Source of the DNA: Holdemanella sp. MSK.7.32
GTDB lineage: Bacteria > Bacillota_I > Bacilli_A > Erysipelotrichales > Erysipelotrichaceae
Reading direction: 5' to 3'
NCBI RefSeq assembly: GCF_024460475.1
Contig: NZ_JANFYN010000008.1
Span: 1-64,000 of the forward strand
DNA length: 64,000 nucleotides
Of the stretch, positions 44,785-52,969 are shown in pieces (position 1 is the stretch's first letter; the number at the start of each line of letters is the position of its first letter). A program made the position numbers and the translations under genes. Under the pieces are notes generated by a model. That model was not told where the DNA came from. It did not search any database and saw nothing but the letters and a program-made list of their open reading frames with translations.

Positions 44785-46203
44785 TTATAAACATTCTTCT
44801 AAATCATCCTTTTCCAATTCATCCCCGTATAACATTTCTGTCATTTCCTTGACTTCCTGATTCTGGTTAACTTCTTTGTAGATGTAATCTTCATAATGTT
44901 TCATCGCCTGCTCACGTGAAAGCATATTATTAATCACTCTGCCATCCGGCAATGTAAGACATTCTTTATCCGCATCATATTCAATAGGATGCTGTTCGCA
45001 CATCTCATCAAACAGAGTTTGACGAAGTTCATACCTTTCTTCTTCCATATCACAATAATCATCAAATTCGTATCCGCCATTGACACGATCCGAACCAACC
45101 GCAATACCAAAGTATTCTCCGTTCTCATCTTCATCCCACTCACATTCTGAATCGAGCACGTAGAAATCCCAGTTCATGTAATCGTAAATCTTGCTTAAAT
45201 CCTCATCCGTAAGATTGATATCAAAACGCTCATTTGCAGTAAATCGTAGATCGTCTGTACTCACATAATAAAACCCTGTGGCTGTACGATCGTACACATA
45301 CTCTAAAGTTTCATCCGCCAAGCAATGTAAAATCGCATCTTTTCTATCCTCATCCATTGTCATGTCTTTCATATCTGATTTCATTTCAACCATACCTATT
45401 TCGTCTTTGCGTAAATCATTCATGGTTTCCATTTCCTTTAATTTTGCTTCTACCTGACAAATACGTTCATCCAGAATCTTTTCATAATCTGTTGTCATCT
45501 TTTTAATATTTTCAACATTAATATTCTGATAGTTCATGCCTAGATACTTGTTGCGGTCAATAAGTCGACTCTCAGGTTCGCATATTCGCTCATACATTTT
45601 GATTTTATCTTTATACTCAACAAGGTCTTTTTCGTAATGTTCCTTGTAATAATTCATATCTTTCAAGAAGCAGTTTAAACTGCAACTTTCAAGATAGTAT
45701 CCATTTTCGTATAGCTTCAGGTGATCCAATCTATCCTGTAAATAATCTATATGTTTATTAAATATCTCATTCACTTCGGGAGAAACACGTACAATAAAAA
45801 AATCTTTCAACATTTCCTTTGGAGGTTTAATAATTGTCTGCCATTCGTATCTGTAGTGTTCCAATTCCTTAGAACATTTGCTGATTTCTTTTTTCATTTC
45901 ATGAAGCTTAAACTGGTCTGCTTCAAAAGCTTTTTTCAAAGGTGCCGTATCAACAAGTTCAAATGGTCTTGATTGATAGGTACTCCCTAAGCGATACGCA
46001 TCCTTATTATGCTGATTTAAAATTTTATCCTTTACTTTTAATACTTCCATTACTGGATGTATGCTTTCTTCAAAATAAGGAAGTCCATTTTTCAGCATAA
46101 TCAGATGTGACCTTAAATCCTGAAATGCTTTGTATTCACTTTCAGTGGGTACGCCTATTGTGGACTCCATCTTTCTTTGACTTCTTTTTAAAATACGAGC
46201 CAT
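44785..46203 (-). CDS. Coiled-coil polyvalent-block protein
   Basis: 472 aa. The N-terminal two thirds are helical coiled coil (LKKAFEADQFKLHEMKKEIS, DRLDHLKLYENGYY). From ~285 a globular module follows that is paralogous to the N-terminus of 47321-48661 (AILHCLADETLEY versus DVVACLADETMQK, and KHPMKYDA... versus QHPIEYDADKECLTLPDG). Ends LEECL. Starts MARILKR, like its paralogue's MTRILKR. Confidence 0.75.
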   Translation of the reverse strand: MARILKRSQRKMESTIGVPTESEYKAFQDLRSHLIMLKNGLPYFEESIHPVMEVLKVKDKILNQHNKDAYRLGSTYQSRPFELVDTAPLKKAFEADQFKLHEMKKEISKCSKELEHYRYEWQTIIKPPKEMLKDFFIVRVSPEVNEIFNKHIDYLQDRLDHLKLYENGYYLESCSLNCFLKDMNYYKEHYEKDLVEYKDKIKMYERICEPESRLIDRNKYLGMNYQNINVENIKKMTTDYEKILDERICQVEAKLKEMETMNDLRKDEIGMVEMKSDMKDMTMDEDRKDAILHCLADETLEYVYDRTATGFYYVSTDDLRFTANERFDINLTDEDLSKIYDYMNWDFYVLDSECEWDEDENGEYFGIAVGSDRVNGGYEFDDYCDMEEERYELRQTLFDEMCEQHPIEYDADKECLTLPDGRVINNMLSREQAMKHYEDYIYKEVNQNQEVKEMTEMLYGDELEKDDLEECL

Positions 46204-46231
46204 ATACCATTTACCTTTCTAATAAAAACAG

Positions 46232-46250
46232 TTAAGGCAAATTGCCTTAA
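46232..46250. repeat. 19-bp palindrome (centre AAT)
   Basis: Family member, extended to GTTAAGGCA...TGCCTTAAC, immediately after the 46251-47270 stop. Confidence 0.9.
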
Positions 46251-47270
46251 CTATAATTCCATTTCATTCTTTCCAATCTCATCCTGATATTGTTCCAAAC
46301 CATTTTCAAATTCTTCGCTCACAAAATCAAAATCATCTGGAGCATCTAAATACTGGTCAAACAATTCTTCCAGATGATAATGCAACTCATCATCGTCTGC
46401 ATACAGATAAACTTGGTCACCTGCATCAAATTCATGTTTATTGATTGCACTCTTTAAAAGTGTATTTATATCGTGATCAGAAAGATTTGAATTGATTGCG
46501 TACAGCTCATCTTTAGTTTCATTCATTGCATACGAAACGCCATCTTTGATACAGTATGTTTCAAATGTACTCAACACATCTTCTGGAATATCCTTTTCTA
46601 AATGCAATATTGGCAATTCAACATTTTCTAGGGACATTTCCTTTTTCTGAATTTCATTTTCAGCTATCCGTTCAAAATTTTTAATAAATTCTGGATATGC
46701 TTTAACAAAGTGCTCATAAATAATTCCAGTACGCTTATTCTCGTCAATTGCATTAAATTCGACCATTCCATCTCCATTATGATATGAATATATACTCTGA
46801 TGAGATATGATATGATTTTCCTTATTCAAATACATTTCTACAGATAAATAATTCCATTTCATTCCCCATTCTGGATCGTCGATTCTCATGCGTAAACATG
46901 GCATGGAAGCCATGCGACCACTGGCATTTCTTGTTCCAATACCGATTCGGTCCAAGTCTCGATCTTCCGTATAATCAGGTCCACCTTCCCATCTCGAATC
47001 TGGGCAAACATCTTTCCATTGTGGCATATTTTCAGTTGGATAATGACCAAGCGAATGTTTCCAATAATAATGTGGTTTTCCTAAAGCTGCGAATAAATCA
47101 AAAATTTCTTTCAATTCTTCAGCCTTGATCATATCGAAAAATTTATTCTGAGCCTTGTCACATCTTTCTTTCCAATATTTTTTTTCATTTTCTTTGTTTA
47201 CCTCGTTCACATAATCCGTTTTAATTTTAGCCTGATTCGTTCTATCTAATAAAATATCCCATCTACTCAT
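46251..47270 (-). CDS. Hypothetical polyvalent-block protein
   Basis: 339 aa, not recognised. A globular first half with DRIGIGTRNASGRMASMPCL and a helical acidic second half. It ends in KNEMEL. Near-identical 3' junction (GAATGAAATGGAATTATAG then palindrome) to other genes in the block. Confidence 0.7.
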   Translation of the reverse strand: MSRWDILLDRTNQAKIKTDYVNEVNKENEKKYWKERCDKAQNKFFDMIKAEELKEIFDLFAALGKPHYYWKHSLGHYPTENMPQWKDVCPDSRWEGGPDYTEDRDLDRIGIGTRNASGRMASMPCLRMRIDDPEWGMKWNYLSVEMYLNKENHIISHQSIYSYHNGDGMVEFNAIDENKRTGIIYEHFVKAYPEFIKNFERIAENEIQKKEMSLENVELPILHLEKDIPEDVLSTFETYCIKDGVSYAMNETKDELYAINSNLSDHDINTLLKSAINKHEFDAGDQVYLYADDDELHYHLEELFDQYLDAPDDFDFVSEEFENGLEQYQDEIGKNEMEL

Positions 47271-47301
47271 AAATTAATCTATCCTTTCTAAATAAAAACA
47301 G

Positions 47302-47320
47302 TTAAGGCAAATTGCCTTAA
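47302..47320. repeat. 19-bp palindrome (centre AAT)
   Basis: Family member, immediately after the 47321-48661 stop. Confidence 0.9.
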
Positions 47321-48661
47321 CTATAATTCCAATTCATCTTCCTGTTGTTTTTCGCCTAGATCGAGTTCATCCTCGATCACTTCAAAATCATCTACTAATG
47401 GATCCAGATTCAAACCAGAGCCATTCTCCCACTTCACATGTACCAGCCCTGCATCATCCACCTGTTCGACAACACCACGTGTTCCGTCAGGTACAGGATG
47501 AGAAGGGTCCCGCATATGGTTGCATTGAATTACTGTTCCTTTTCCCAACATATCACGAACAGCACTGATGGAGATTGCGTAATGCGGATCAAATCGCTTA
47601 ATGTAGTGTGAATCTACATTTTTTTCGAATTGCAGAACATCATCCAACAGTTTTTGAATCTTGTCATATTGTTCCAAATCGCCACCAGCACAAGTACTTT
47701 TATAATCTTCAAGGTCCGTGATGATATCGTCTGTATCTCCTGTAACTAATGCTTCATATACTGTGTGTTTTTGTGTGTCAATATCTATATCCCCACAATC
47801 CATAGCTTCATACGGGTCCATATCTTCAAAACATTCCATTAATCTGTCGCATAGACTATTCGCCTGTTTTGAAAGAGAAGCTGTCCACATCTGGTCTTTG
47901 TAAAGATCAATCATTTCATTGTTTATCCATACAGGCTTGTCCTGTTCGTCAAAACTTTCATAGATCATTTTCATTGCCTGTATGTGATTATCAAGATTAT
48001 TGGTCAAGAGACAATTTTCACAACAATCTCCGCATCCTAAAAATTCTAGACATTCACATTGTAATTTTGAAAGAGTTTTATTTTTGTATTCATTACTCTG
48101 GTCAAGCACTTCATTCTTCAAGCTATTTTCAAATTCCATTTGAGCCATACGTTCAAACACTTCGTGGTACAGATAATTATCATGATAGTATTCCGCCTGC
48201 AAAGGTGACAACACATTGTTCACCTTTGTTCCATCTGGCAGCCATAAACATTCTGCCTTTGCATCGTATTTCATTGGATGTTTCTTTAAAAGGTCGGCGT
48301 ATAACTGTTCCTTTTGATCGTATTCCGCTTGTTCCTTTTCCCACAAACCGGAAACCCCACCTTTCACTCGTCCATAACCTACTACTATATCTAATGCCTT
48401 CGATTCCAAAATGCCTGCATTATCATCTAAAGAAAGAAGATATTCATCCTTTGCAATCAGTGTTTTAAAGTTTTTGTAATGCTCATCCGTAAAGTCCATG
48501 TTGAATCTTTCTTTTGCTTCTTCCTGCAATTCTTCCATAAATACAATACGATTTCCATATTCACTTTGTGTGAATGTTTTCTGCATGGTTTCGTCAGCCA
48601 GACAGGCTACAACATCTTCTTTAAAATATGTTTTCTGTCCTCTTTTTAAAATACGAGTCAT
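47321..48661 (-). CDS. DUF4314-type polyvalent protein
   Basis: 446 aa. The N-terminal module is paralogous to the C-terminus of 44785-46203. A cysteine cluster (LQCECLEFLGCGDCCENC) sits in the middle, perhaps a metal site. The C-terminus has the DUF4314-like strand set (IQCNHMRDPSHPVPDGTRGV, HVKWENGSGLNL). Ends EDELEL. Confidence 0.75.
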   Translation of the reverse strand: MTRILKRGQKTYFKEDVVACLADETMQKTFTQSEYGNRIVFMEELQEEAKERFNMDFTDEHYKNFKTLIAKDEYLLSLDDNAGILESKALDIVVGYGRVKGGVSGLWEKEQAEYDQKEQLYADLLKKHPMKYDAKAECLWLPDGTKVNNVLSPLQAEYYHDNYLYHEVFERMAQMEFENSLKNEVLDQSNEYKNKTLSKLQCECLEFLGCGDCCENCLLTNNLDNHIQAMKMIYESFDEQDKPVWINNEMIDLYKDQMWTASLSKQANSLCDRLMECFEDMDPYEAMDCGDIDIDTQKHTVYEALVTGDTDDIITDLEDYKSTCAGGDLEQYDKIQKLLDDVLQFEKNVDSHYIKRFDPHYAISISAVRDMLGKGTVIQCNHMRDPSHPVPDGTRGVVEQVDDAGLVHVKWENGSGLNLDPLVDDFEVIEDELDLGEKQQEDELEL

Positions 48662-48690
48662 AAACTAATCAATCCTTTCCAAAAAAATAG

Positions 48691-48709
48691 TTAAGGCAAA
48701 TTGCCTTAA
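48691..48709. repeat. 19-bp palindrome (centre AAT)
   Basis: Family member after the toprim-like gene stop. Confidence 0.9.
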
Positions 48710-49810
48710 CTATTCCATGGCTCTTTCATCTTTATTCTGCTGATCCTGAAGCTGACCTGTCATCTCATCCATATCATCAATGAATTTACGGATATCTTTA
48801 TATTCGACCTCATCATAATCTTCTTCTGAAACAGTATATTGAAATTCGCTGTTTGCGTTCATGGATTGAATATATGTTCTTTTCAATTCATCTGGTTCTA
48901 CTTGCTTCATACTTCTGAATCGTTCATCTGTAGCTGTTTCCTTGATTCGGTTCACAACCAAATCCGATTTTGGTGAGTTTTCAAGAATATAGGTGATGTT
49001 CTTTACATCTTTCATGAATTCATATTTATCATTGTTTTCCTGATAATATTTAACCATATTATATAAAGTGGTAATGTCTTTTGAAGCAATTACACTTGCT
49101 TCTGTATCAATGCTTAAATAAGCCAACGCATTCATTGGTGAGTCGAAGATTATAATATCGCTTGCATGGTCTTGAATTTGTTTCCATCCAACTGATGTAA
49201 AAGAACCCGCAGCTTCGTGTTTGTACGGTGTATCTTTGATACCATATTCCAATGCAAAAGCTGGATTATTTTTTTCATCGTATCCAACAAATACTGCATT
49301 ATGCATATTTTTGCTCATGTAAAGTGACTGATTTAAAATCAGAGTATCTATTACATTCCCTTCAAATGCCATTGTTTGTGTAAAATAATCCTTCATCTCA
49401 TTAAAGTTACCACTTTCTCTATCAGGTAGACTGATTCCTGTATGCTTGTACACTGCATTTTTTGTATGAGAATATTCGTATAGAACAAGATTTCTTGGAT
49501 CCCTTTCCATATAATATTGATTTACCTTTTCTCTGGCTTCCATAAAACTACAGTTTTCATAAAACTGCACAAAGTCATAGCAGTTCATCCCGTTTGTTGT
49601 TTTCGCATTATAGAAAACTAAGTTTTTCTGCAAATCAAAAATCAATGAAGGATGTTCATAACATACAAGGTATCTTGCATTATTTTTCTTTGAATATAAT
49701 GTCAAACCATAAACATTGTCTGCAATTTCTGCCACAGACAATTGTCTGATATTTACAGCTAAATCTCTTAATTCGTTTTTTTCGTCCTTTGTATAAAATT
49801 TAACACTCAT
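48710..49810 (-). CDS. DUF3991/Toprim-like protein
   Basis: 366 aa. The N-terminal part resembles the DUF3991 primase-associated region (YLVCYEHPSLIFDLQKNLVF). The Toprim-like core covers about 165-260 with FVGYDEKNNPAFALEYG and IIIFDSPMNALAYLSI, where the usual Glu is replaced by Asp. It may be a primase-related protein acting on transferred single strands. It ends in ERAME. Confidence 0.75.
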   Translation of the reverse strand: MSVKFYTKDEKNELRDLAVNIRQLSVAEIADNVYGLTLYSKKNNARYLVCYEHPSLIFDLQKNLVFYNAKTTNGMNCYDFVQFYENCSFMEAREKVNQYYMERDPRNLVLYEYSHTKNAVYKHTGISLPDRESGNFNEMKDYFTQTMAFEGNVIDTLILNQSLYMSKNMHNAVFVGYDEKNNPAFALEYGIKDTPYKHEAAGSFTSVGWKQIQDHASDIIIFDSPMNALAYLSIDTEASVIASKDITTLYNMVKYYQENNDKYEFMKDVKNITYILENSPKSDLVVNRIKETATDERFRSMKQVEPDELKRTYIQSMNANSEFQYTVSEEDYDEVEYKDIRKFIDDMDEMTGQLQDQQNKDERAME

Positions 49811-49876
49811 GATAGAGCCTCCTTATGTTGTTTTTTCTAATTCAATAAAAGAATTGTTTTGCAAATTATGCACACA

Positions 49877-50407
49877 TCATATTTCGTAATAATAGTCAGC
49901 CAGTCTTTCTTCGGCTAGTTCTTCTTCATCTTTCGTAAAGCAATCTAGATCGACATCATCATAAATCTTGTTTATCACATCATCCCAAATACGATAGGAT
50001 TCAATTTCATCCGCATTTTTAAGCTGTTCATTAATTTCCTGATGTTGTATTGAGTAGTGGAAAGCCTGTTTACTCAAAATTTCTGTTTTACTGTATTCCG
50101 CCATTATCAATTCATCAACATGATTGATCTGGTCCTGATCAAAATATACGTCCCTTATCTTTTCATTCTGTATATAGCCATAAAAATGACGGGATGGTAC
50201 ATTTTTGTTTATAAAATTGTATAACCCATCCTGTAATGGAATTTCTACATTTGCCATGTTACGTGTTATCGTATGCTCATAGCTTAACAGTCTTACATCC
50301 TGCACATCATCCGCTTGGATATTTCTGTAATCACCATTGCGTATCATGGACAGATAATCTTCGTATCTGTCCAAAGGTAATTTTGAAAATGTTTTATATA
50401 ATTCCAT
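49877..50407 (-). CDS. Hypothetical polyvalent-block protein
   Basis: 176 aa, acidic, not recognised (SHEHTITRNMANVEIPLQDGLYNF-like segment, EELAEERLADYYYEI end). Nine nt after its upstream neighbour; co-transcribed. Confidence 0.65.
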   Translation of the reverse strand: MELYKTFSKLPLDRYEDYLSMIRNGDYRNIQADDVQDVRLLSYEHTITRNMANVEIPLQDGLYNFINKNVPSRHFYGYIQNEKIRDVYFDQDQINHVDELIMAEYSKTEILSKQAFHYSIQHQEINEQLKNADEIESYRIWDDVINKIYDDVDLDCFTKDEEELAEERLADYYYEI

Positions 50408-50415
50408 AATTCTGC

Positions 50416-50862
50416 TTAGTGTTCAAACTGTCCTAATTCATTCAAGGTCAGCTGATCTTCCTTCTCATCCTGCGGAGATGGAGCATGGACTGTTCTCGCA
50501 TATTCATTTTCAAGCTGAACACGTGTAGCTACATCATCAATCACCTGGTTTAAAATTGCAGGTGTAATAGGTTTAACGTAACCATAGTAGCGATACGTAA
50601 GTTCAAGTGAATTTTTTGTTCTTAATTCACATTGATTAAGGATATACTGAGATGCCTGCTTTCCATTGATACCAAAGCGTTGTAGATTTTTCACTTGATC
50701 GGGTGTTAAAAAAACACCCTTGTACATTTCAAATGCATCAGGGTGTTTTCCAATTTCTTCAATAACTTTTTTTGTTCGTTCATTCAGTGATAAATTGTTT
50801 TGGTTCTTCTTCAGGTACATCAGTCTTTCATACATCATGTCATAATCATCATAGGTCATCAT
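50416..50862 (-). CDS. First gene of the polyvalent operon, unknown
   Basis: 148 aa from the ATG at 50862 (AGGAGG before it; the frame extends six codons further). DQVKNLQRFGINGKQASQYILNQCELR looks like a DNA-binding helical region. It follows a leader terminator (50887-50937) after promoter P8. Confidence 0.7.
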   Translation of the reverse strand: MMTYDDYDMMYERLMYLKKNQNNLSLNERTKKVIEEIGKHPDAFEMYKGVFLTPDQVKNLQRFGINGKQASQYILNQCELRTKNSLELTYRYYGYVKPITPAILNQVIDDVATRVQLENEYARTVHAPSPQDEKEDQLTLNELGQFEH

Positions 50863-50886
50863 ACCGATACCTCCTTCCAAATAAAA

Positions 50887-50937
50887 AAAGATAAGCAGGG
50901 CAACAGGGAAGGTTGCAGATTAACCTACTTATCTTTT
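50887..50937 (-). terminator. Leader terminator of the 51-34 kb operon
   Basis: AAAAGATAAGTAGG/CCTGCTTATCTTTT (one G-U) around a 24-nt loop, with a U7 tail, between promoter P8 and the first gene. If it works it gates the whole 16-kb operon. Confidence 0.75.
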
Positions 50938-50992
50938 GTATAAAAATTGTGGATGATAATGTGTGTAATCCTTACAATTCCTCTACATTAGC

Positions 50993-51041
50993 ATTATAAC
51001 ACATCAGAGAAACAAAAATGCTAGAAATTTGTGCGAACAAT
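50993..51041 (-). promoter_or_regulatory. Box-family promoter P8
   Basis: Perfect -10 TATAAT on the minus strand (50993-50998), box at 51019-51038, 21-nt offset, at the head of the 16-kb operon. Confidence 0.85.
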
Positions 51042-51100
51042 ATTCACTTAATGCTCATAAAAAATGAGCAAAAATATGTAAACAACCTTTATATATCAAA

Positions 51101-51149
51101 AAAAGCATCCAAGACTCCGTTGATTTAAGACGGAGAGGGATGCTTTTTT
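51101..51149 (-). terminator. Leader hairpin with internal loop, copy A
   Basis: GCATCC / CTCCGT arms with an internal loop and U run on both strands; the same structure is repeated at 55787-55827. Confidence 0.75.
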
Positions 51150-51152
51150 GAA

Positions 51153-51181
51153 TATCTACATAAGCCGTATACTTATGTCAA
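51153..51181 (-). promoter_or_regulatory. TTGACA promoter beside hairpin, copy A
   Basis: TTGACA (51176-51181), 17-nt spacer, TAGATA (51153-51158) on the minus strand, then straight into the hairpin. The predicted RNA before termination is only ~50 nt. Confidence 0.55.
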
Positions 51182-51208
51182 TTCCAAAACATTATATCAA
51201 CCAGATTA

Positions 51209-51616
51209 TCATTTTTTTATATTCAGATAATCATGAGGTGTAATACTTAAAATTTTCGATTTTTCAAAGTCTTTTGTATTCCTTGTTAAAATATATTTAG
51301 CTTTTTGCCTTTCCGCAATTGCAGAAACAACAGCATCTTCAAAATCTGAAATGTCACTGGAAAGAGCTTTTTCAATATCTGCTCCCCTTGTATCTGATAT
51401 CTTTATTAAATCTAAAAGATTTCTTATACATTCTTTTGCCTGTTCACTTCCAATATATTTTCTTGCAATATAGAATATGTCTGTGATTGCCGAAGCTGAT
51501 ACAATAATAGTATGATTATCAATACACTTATTTAGTGCATTATATGAATCTTCGAAAAACGGCTCTCTTTTACATAGAATATCTATAATCACATTTGTAT
51601 CAACTAATATCTTCAT
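51209..51616 (-). CDS. PIN-domain toxin
   Basis: 135 aa. PIN RNase fold: first acidic residue in LVDTNVIID, then SDISDFEDAVVSAIAE and TRNTKDF, placing the acidic cluster typical of VapC-like toxins. It overlaps the antitoxin gene by 4 nt. It cuts RNA and stabilises the plasmid as a post-segregational killing module. Confidence 0.9.
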   Translation of the reverse strand: MKILVDTNVIIDILCKREPFFEDSYNALNKCIDNHTIIVSASAITDIFYIARKYIGSEQAKECIRNLLDLIKISDTRGADIEKALSSDISDFEDAVVSAIAERQKAKYILTRNTKDFEKSKILSITPHDYLNIKK

Positions 51617-51834
51617 TGCTTAGAAATCCTTTCGTTTTTTATATTTTCAATCTCTTTGTCAGTTAATGAAGGCAATATACCAACTAAATTATTTAATGAT
51701 CTTTTCTTTGCCTGCTTTGGTGAAATAATACGTGCAATCTCTATTCCTTTATTTGTAATAATAATTTCTTCTTTGTTTGCCATAGTTAAATAATCACTAA
51801 GATGTGTTCTTAATTCTGTAGTATTGACTTTCAT
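51613..51834 (-). CDS. Phd/YefM-type antitoxin
   Basis: 73 aa from the ATG at 51834 (AGGAGG upstream; the 24 codons before it lack an RBS). N-terminal MKVNTTELRTHLSDYLTMANKEEIIITNKGIE is a Phd/YefM DNA-binding domain; the flexible C-terminus would mask the PIN toxin. Three ATGTACAT-type sites upstream are probable operators. Confidence 0.88.
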   Translation of the reverse strand: MKVNTTELRTHLSDYLTMANKEEIIITNKGIEIARIISPKQAKKRSLNNLVGILPSLTDKEIENIKNERISKQ

Positions 51835-51844
51835 AGCAATCCCC

Positions 51845-51899
51845 TCCTGTACATTAATTATAATATAAATGTACATATGAAGCAACAATAATGTACATT
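51845..51899 (-). promoter_or_regulatory. Toxin-antitoxin operator region
   Basis: Two ATGTACATT palindromes (51868-51877 and 51890-51899) and a third half (51848-51855) around a TATAAT -10 on the minus strand, before the antitoxin gene. Confidence 0.7.
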
Positions 51900-51915
51900 C
51901 GTTCAATTAGTTTTT

Positions 51916-51934
51916 TTAAGGCAATTTGCCTTAA
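51916..51934. repeat. 19-bp palindrome (centre ATT)
   Basis: Family member upstream of the toxin-antitoxin pair; followed on the plus side by a 45-bp segment duplicated at 56125. Confidence 0.9.
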
Positions 51935-51980
51935 TTTTGTAATTATCATTATTATTGGACCTCTTTATGTTATATTTTTT
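51935..51980. repeat. 45-bp duplicated segment, copy 1
   Basis: TTTGTAATTATCATTATTAT-TGGACCTCTTTATGTTATAT, nearly identical to 56125-56170. There the plus-strand gene 56194-56832 follows; here nothing does. Confidence 0.7.
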
Positions 51981-52030
51981 ATTGGTATACAGGTATAATT
52001 TCATTATTTTATATATACTTTAAACAACTA

Positions 52031-52153
52031 TCACAAATATTTAAAAGTAAGTATTCTAAAAAGTAAATATAGTAGTAATATCACAACTATATTAGCGACA
52101 ATCTCAATAATTAATAGAACAAAATCTACTCCGTCTTTTTTTTCACCCTTCAT
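52031..52153 (-). CDS. 40-aa single-helix membrane peptide
   Basis: MKGEKKDGVD then one long hydrophobic helix (FVLLIIEIVANIVVILLLYL), preceded by AAAGGTG. It follows the bacteriocin-like locus and may be a small immunity or toxin peptide. Too short for family assignment. Confidence 0.55.
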   Translation of the reverse strand: MKGEKKDGVDFVLLIIEIVANIVVILLLYLLFRILTFKYL

Positions 52154-52170
52154 CTCATCACCTTTCAACG

Positions 52171-52184
52171 TGGCAGTACTGCCA
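52171..52184. repeat. Second palindrome family (TGGCAGTACTGCCA)
   Basis: Perfect copy between 52031-52153 and 52244-52561. Confidence 0.8.
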
Positions 52185-52243
52185 TTTTTGTTTTACAAAT
52201 TCAAAAGTGTATTATTTCTTTTTAACAAAGTAAAATGCTGTAA

Positions 52244-52561
52244 TTAATTCCTGCATTGAAAGCAAAAACATAATACAAACGAAAATTTAAAAAGCGGAAA
52301 GAAGATAGAAACAAAATCATTTGCAGCCATGAAAGCAAACATTAACTGGATTCCTAAAGCCAATATAATTACTGAAACAACCACTTTAAAAATTATAGGC
52401 ATATTTAAATCATCAACCGCAACATTTGCAACACTAAAACCACCTAAAAGAATAAACATTAAAAAGCCTGTAATACTCAATGAAAAAGATACTATATCTG
52501 TATTTGGAATATTCACACTTAATATTCTTCCTAGAGAATAAGCACCCATTTTCGAACACAT
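52244..52561 (-). CDS. Membrane protein, second half of a split gene?
   Basis: 105 aa with three hydrophobic segments (VSFSLSITGFLMFILLGGF, IIFKVVVSVIILALGIQLMF, FFPLFKFSFVLCFCF). It begins inside the 3' end of 52531-52746 in another frame. Either two coupled small membrane proteins or one frameshifted gene. Likely immunity or export partners of the secreted protein upstream. Confidence 0.6.
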   Translation of the reverse strand: MCSKMGAYSLGRILSVNIPNTDIVSFSLSITGFLMFILLGGFSVANVAVDDLNMPIIFKVVVSVIILALGIQLMFAFMAANDFVSIFFPLFKFSFVLCFCFQCRN

Positions 52562-52746
52562 TGAATTAATGTATTGGATACATTTAAATCTTCATTAAGT
52601 TCATCAGATTTTTTAGAAATTCTACGAACTATTGTGATATAGAATCCACAATACAATAAGAGAATCAATATTTCACAGATGACCATGACCATATAATTCT
52701 TTTTCAGTGTTAAAACACTCGCAAAAGCATCCTCTTCATTTACCAT
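52531..52746 (-). CDS. Membrane protein, first half of a split gene?
   Basis: 71 aa with one clear helix (YMVMVICEILILLLYCGFYI). It ends in another frame 31 nt inside the next gene. No homopolymer at the junction, so translational coupling is as likely as a frameshift. Confidence 0.6.
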   Translation of the reverse strand: MVNEEDAFASVLTLKKNYMVMVICEILILLLYCGFYITIVRRISKKSDELNEDLNVSNTLIQCVRKWVLIL

Positions 52747-52801
52747 AACTATTAAAAAGGGATGATTCTGAATTAAACAGAAATCAACCCTTTCAATTAA
52801 T

Positions 52802-52969
52802 TTAAGAAAATTTTTTATCTATAAAGATATATATAAAGACAAATAAGATTGCTAATACACTTCTAATTATGATAGGAATATTTAAACTTGAGAAATATTG
52901 AATTGATAAGAATAGAAATATTATATATTTTAATATATTCCAAATCTTAATCTTTTTATTGGAATCCAC
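52802..52969 (-). CDS. 55-aa two-helix membrane protein
   Basis: GTG start (52969) overlapping the end of the bacteriocin-like gene, with GGAG 9 nt upstream. Basic N-terminus (VDSNKKIKIW) and two hydrophobic stretches (YIIFLFLSIQYF, IIIRSVLAILFVFIYIFI). Size and coupling suggest an immunity protein. Confidence 0.65.
   Translation of the reverse strand: MDSNKKIKIWNILKYIIFLFLSIQYFSSLNIPIIIRSVLAILFVFIYIFIDKKFS

Noticed and set aside
51101..51149. Hairpin as a known riboswitch
   Set aside because: No aptamer core I can recognise; only a terminator-like stem with an internal loop.
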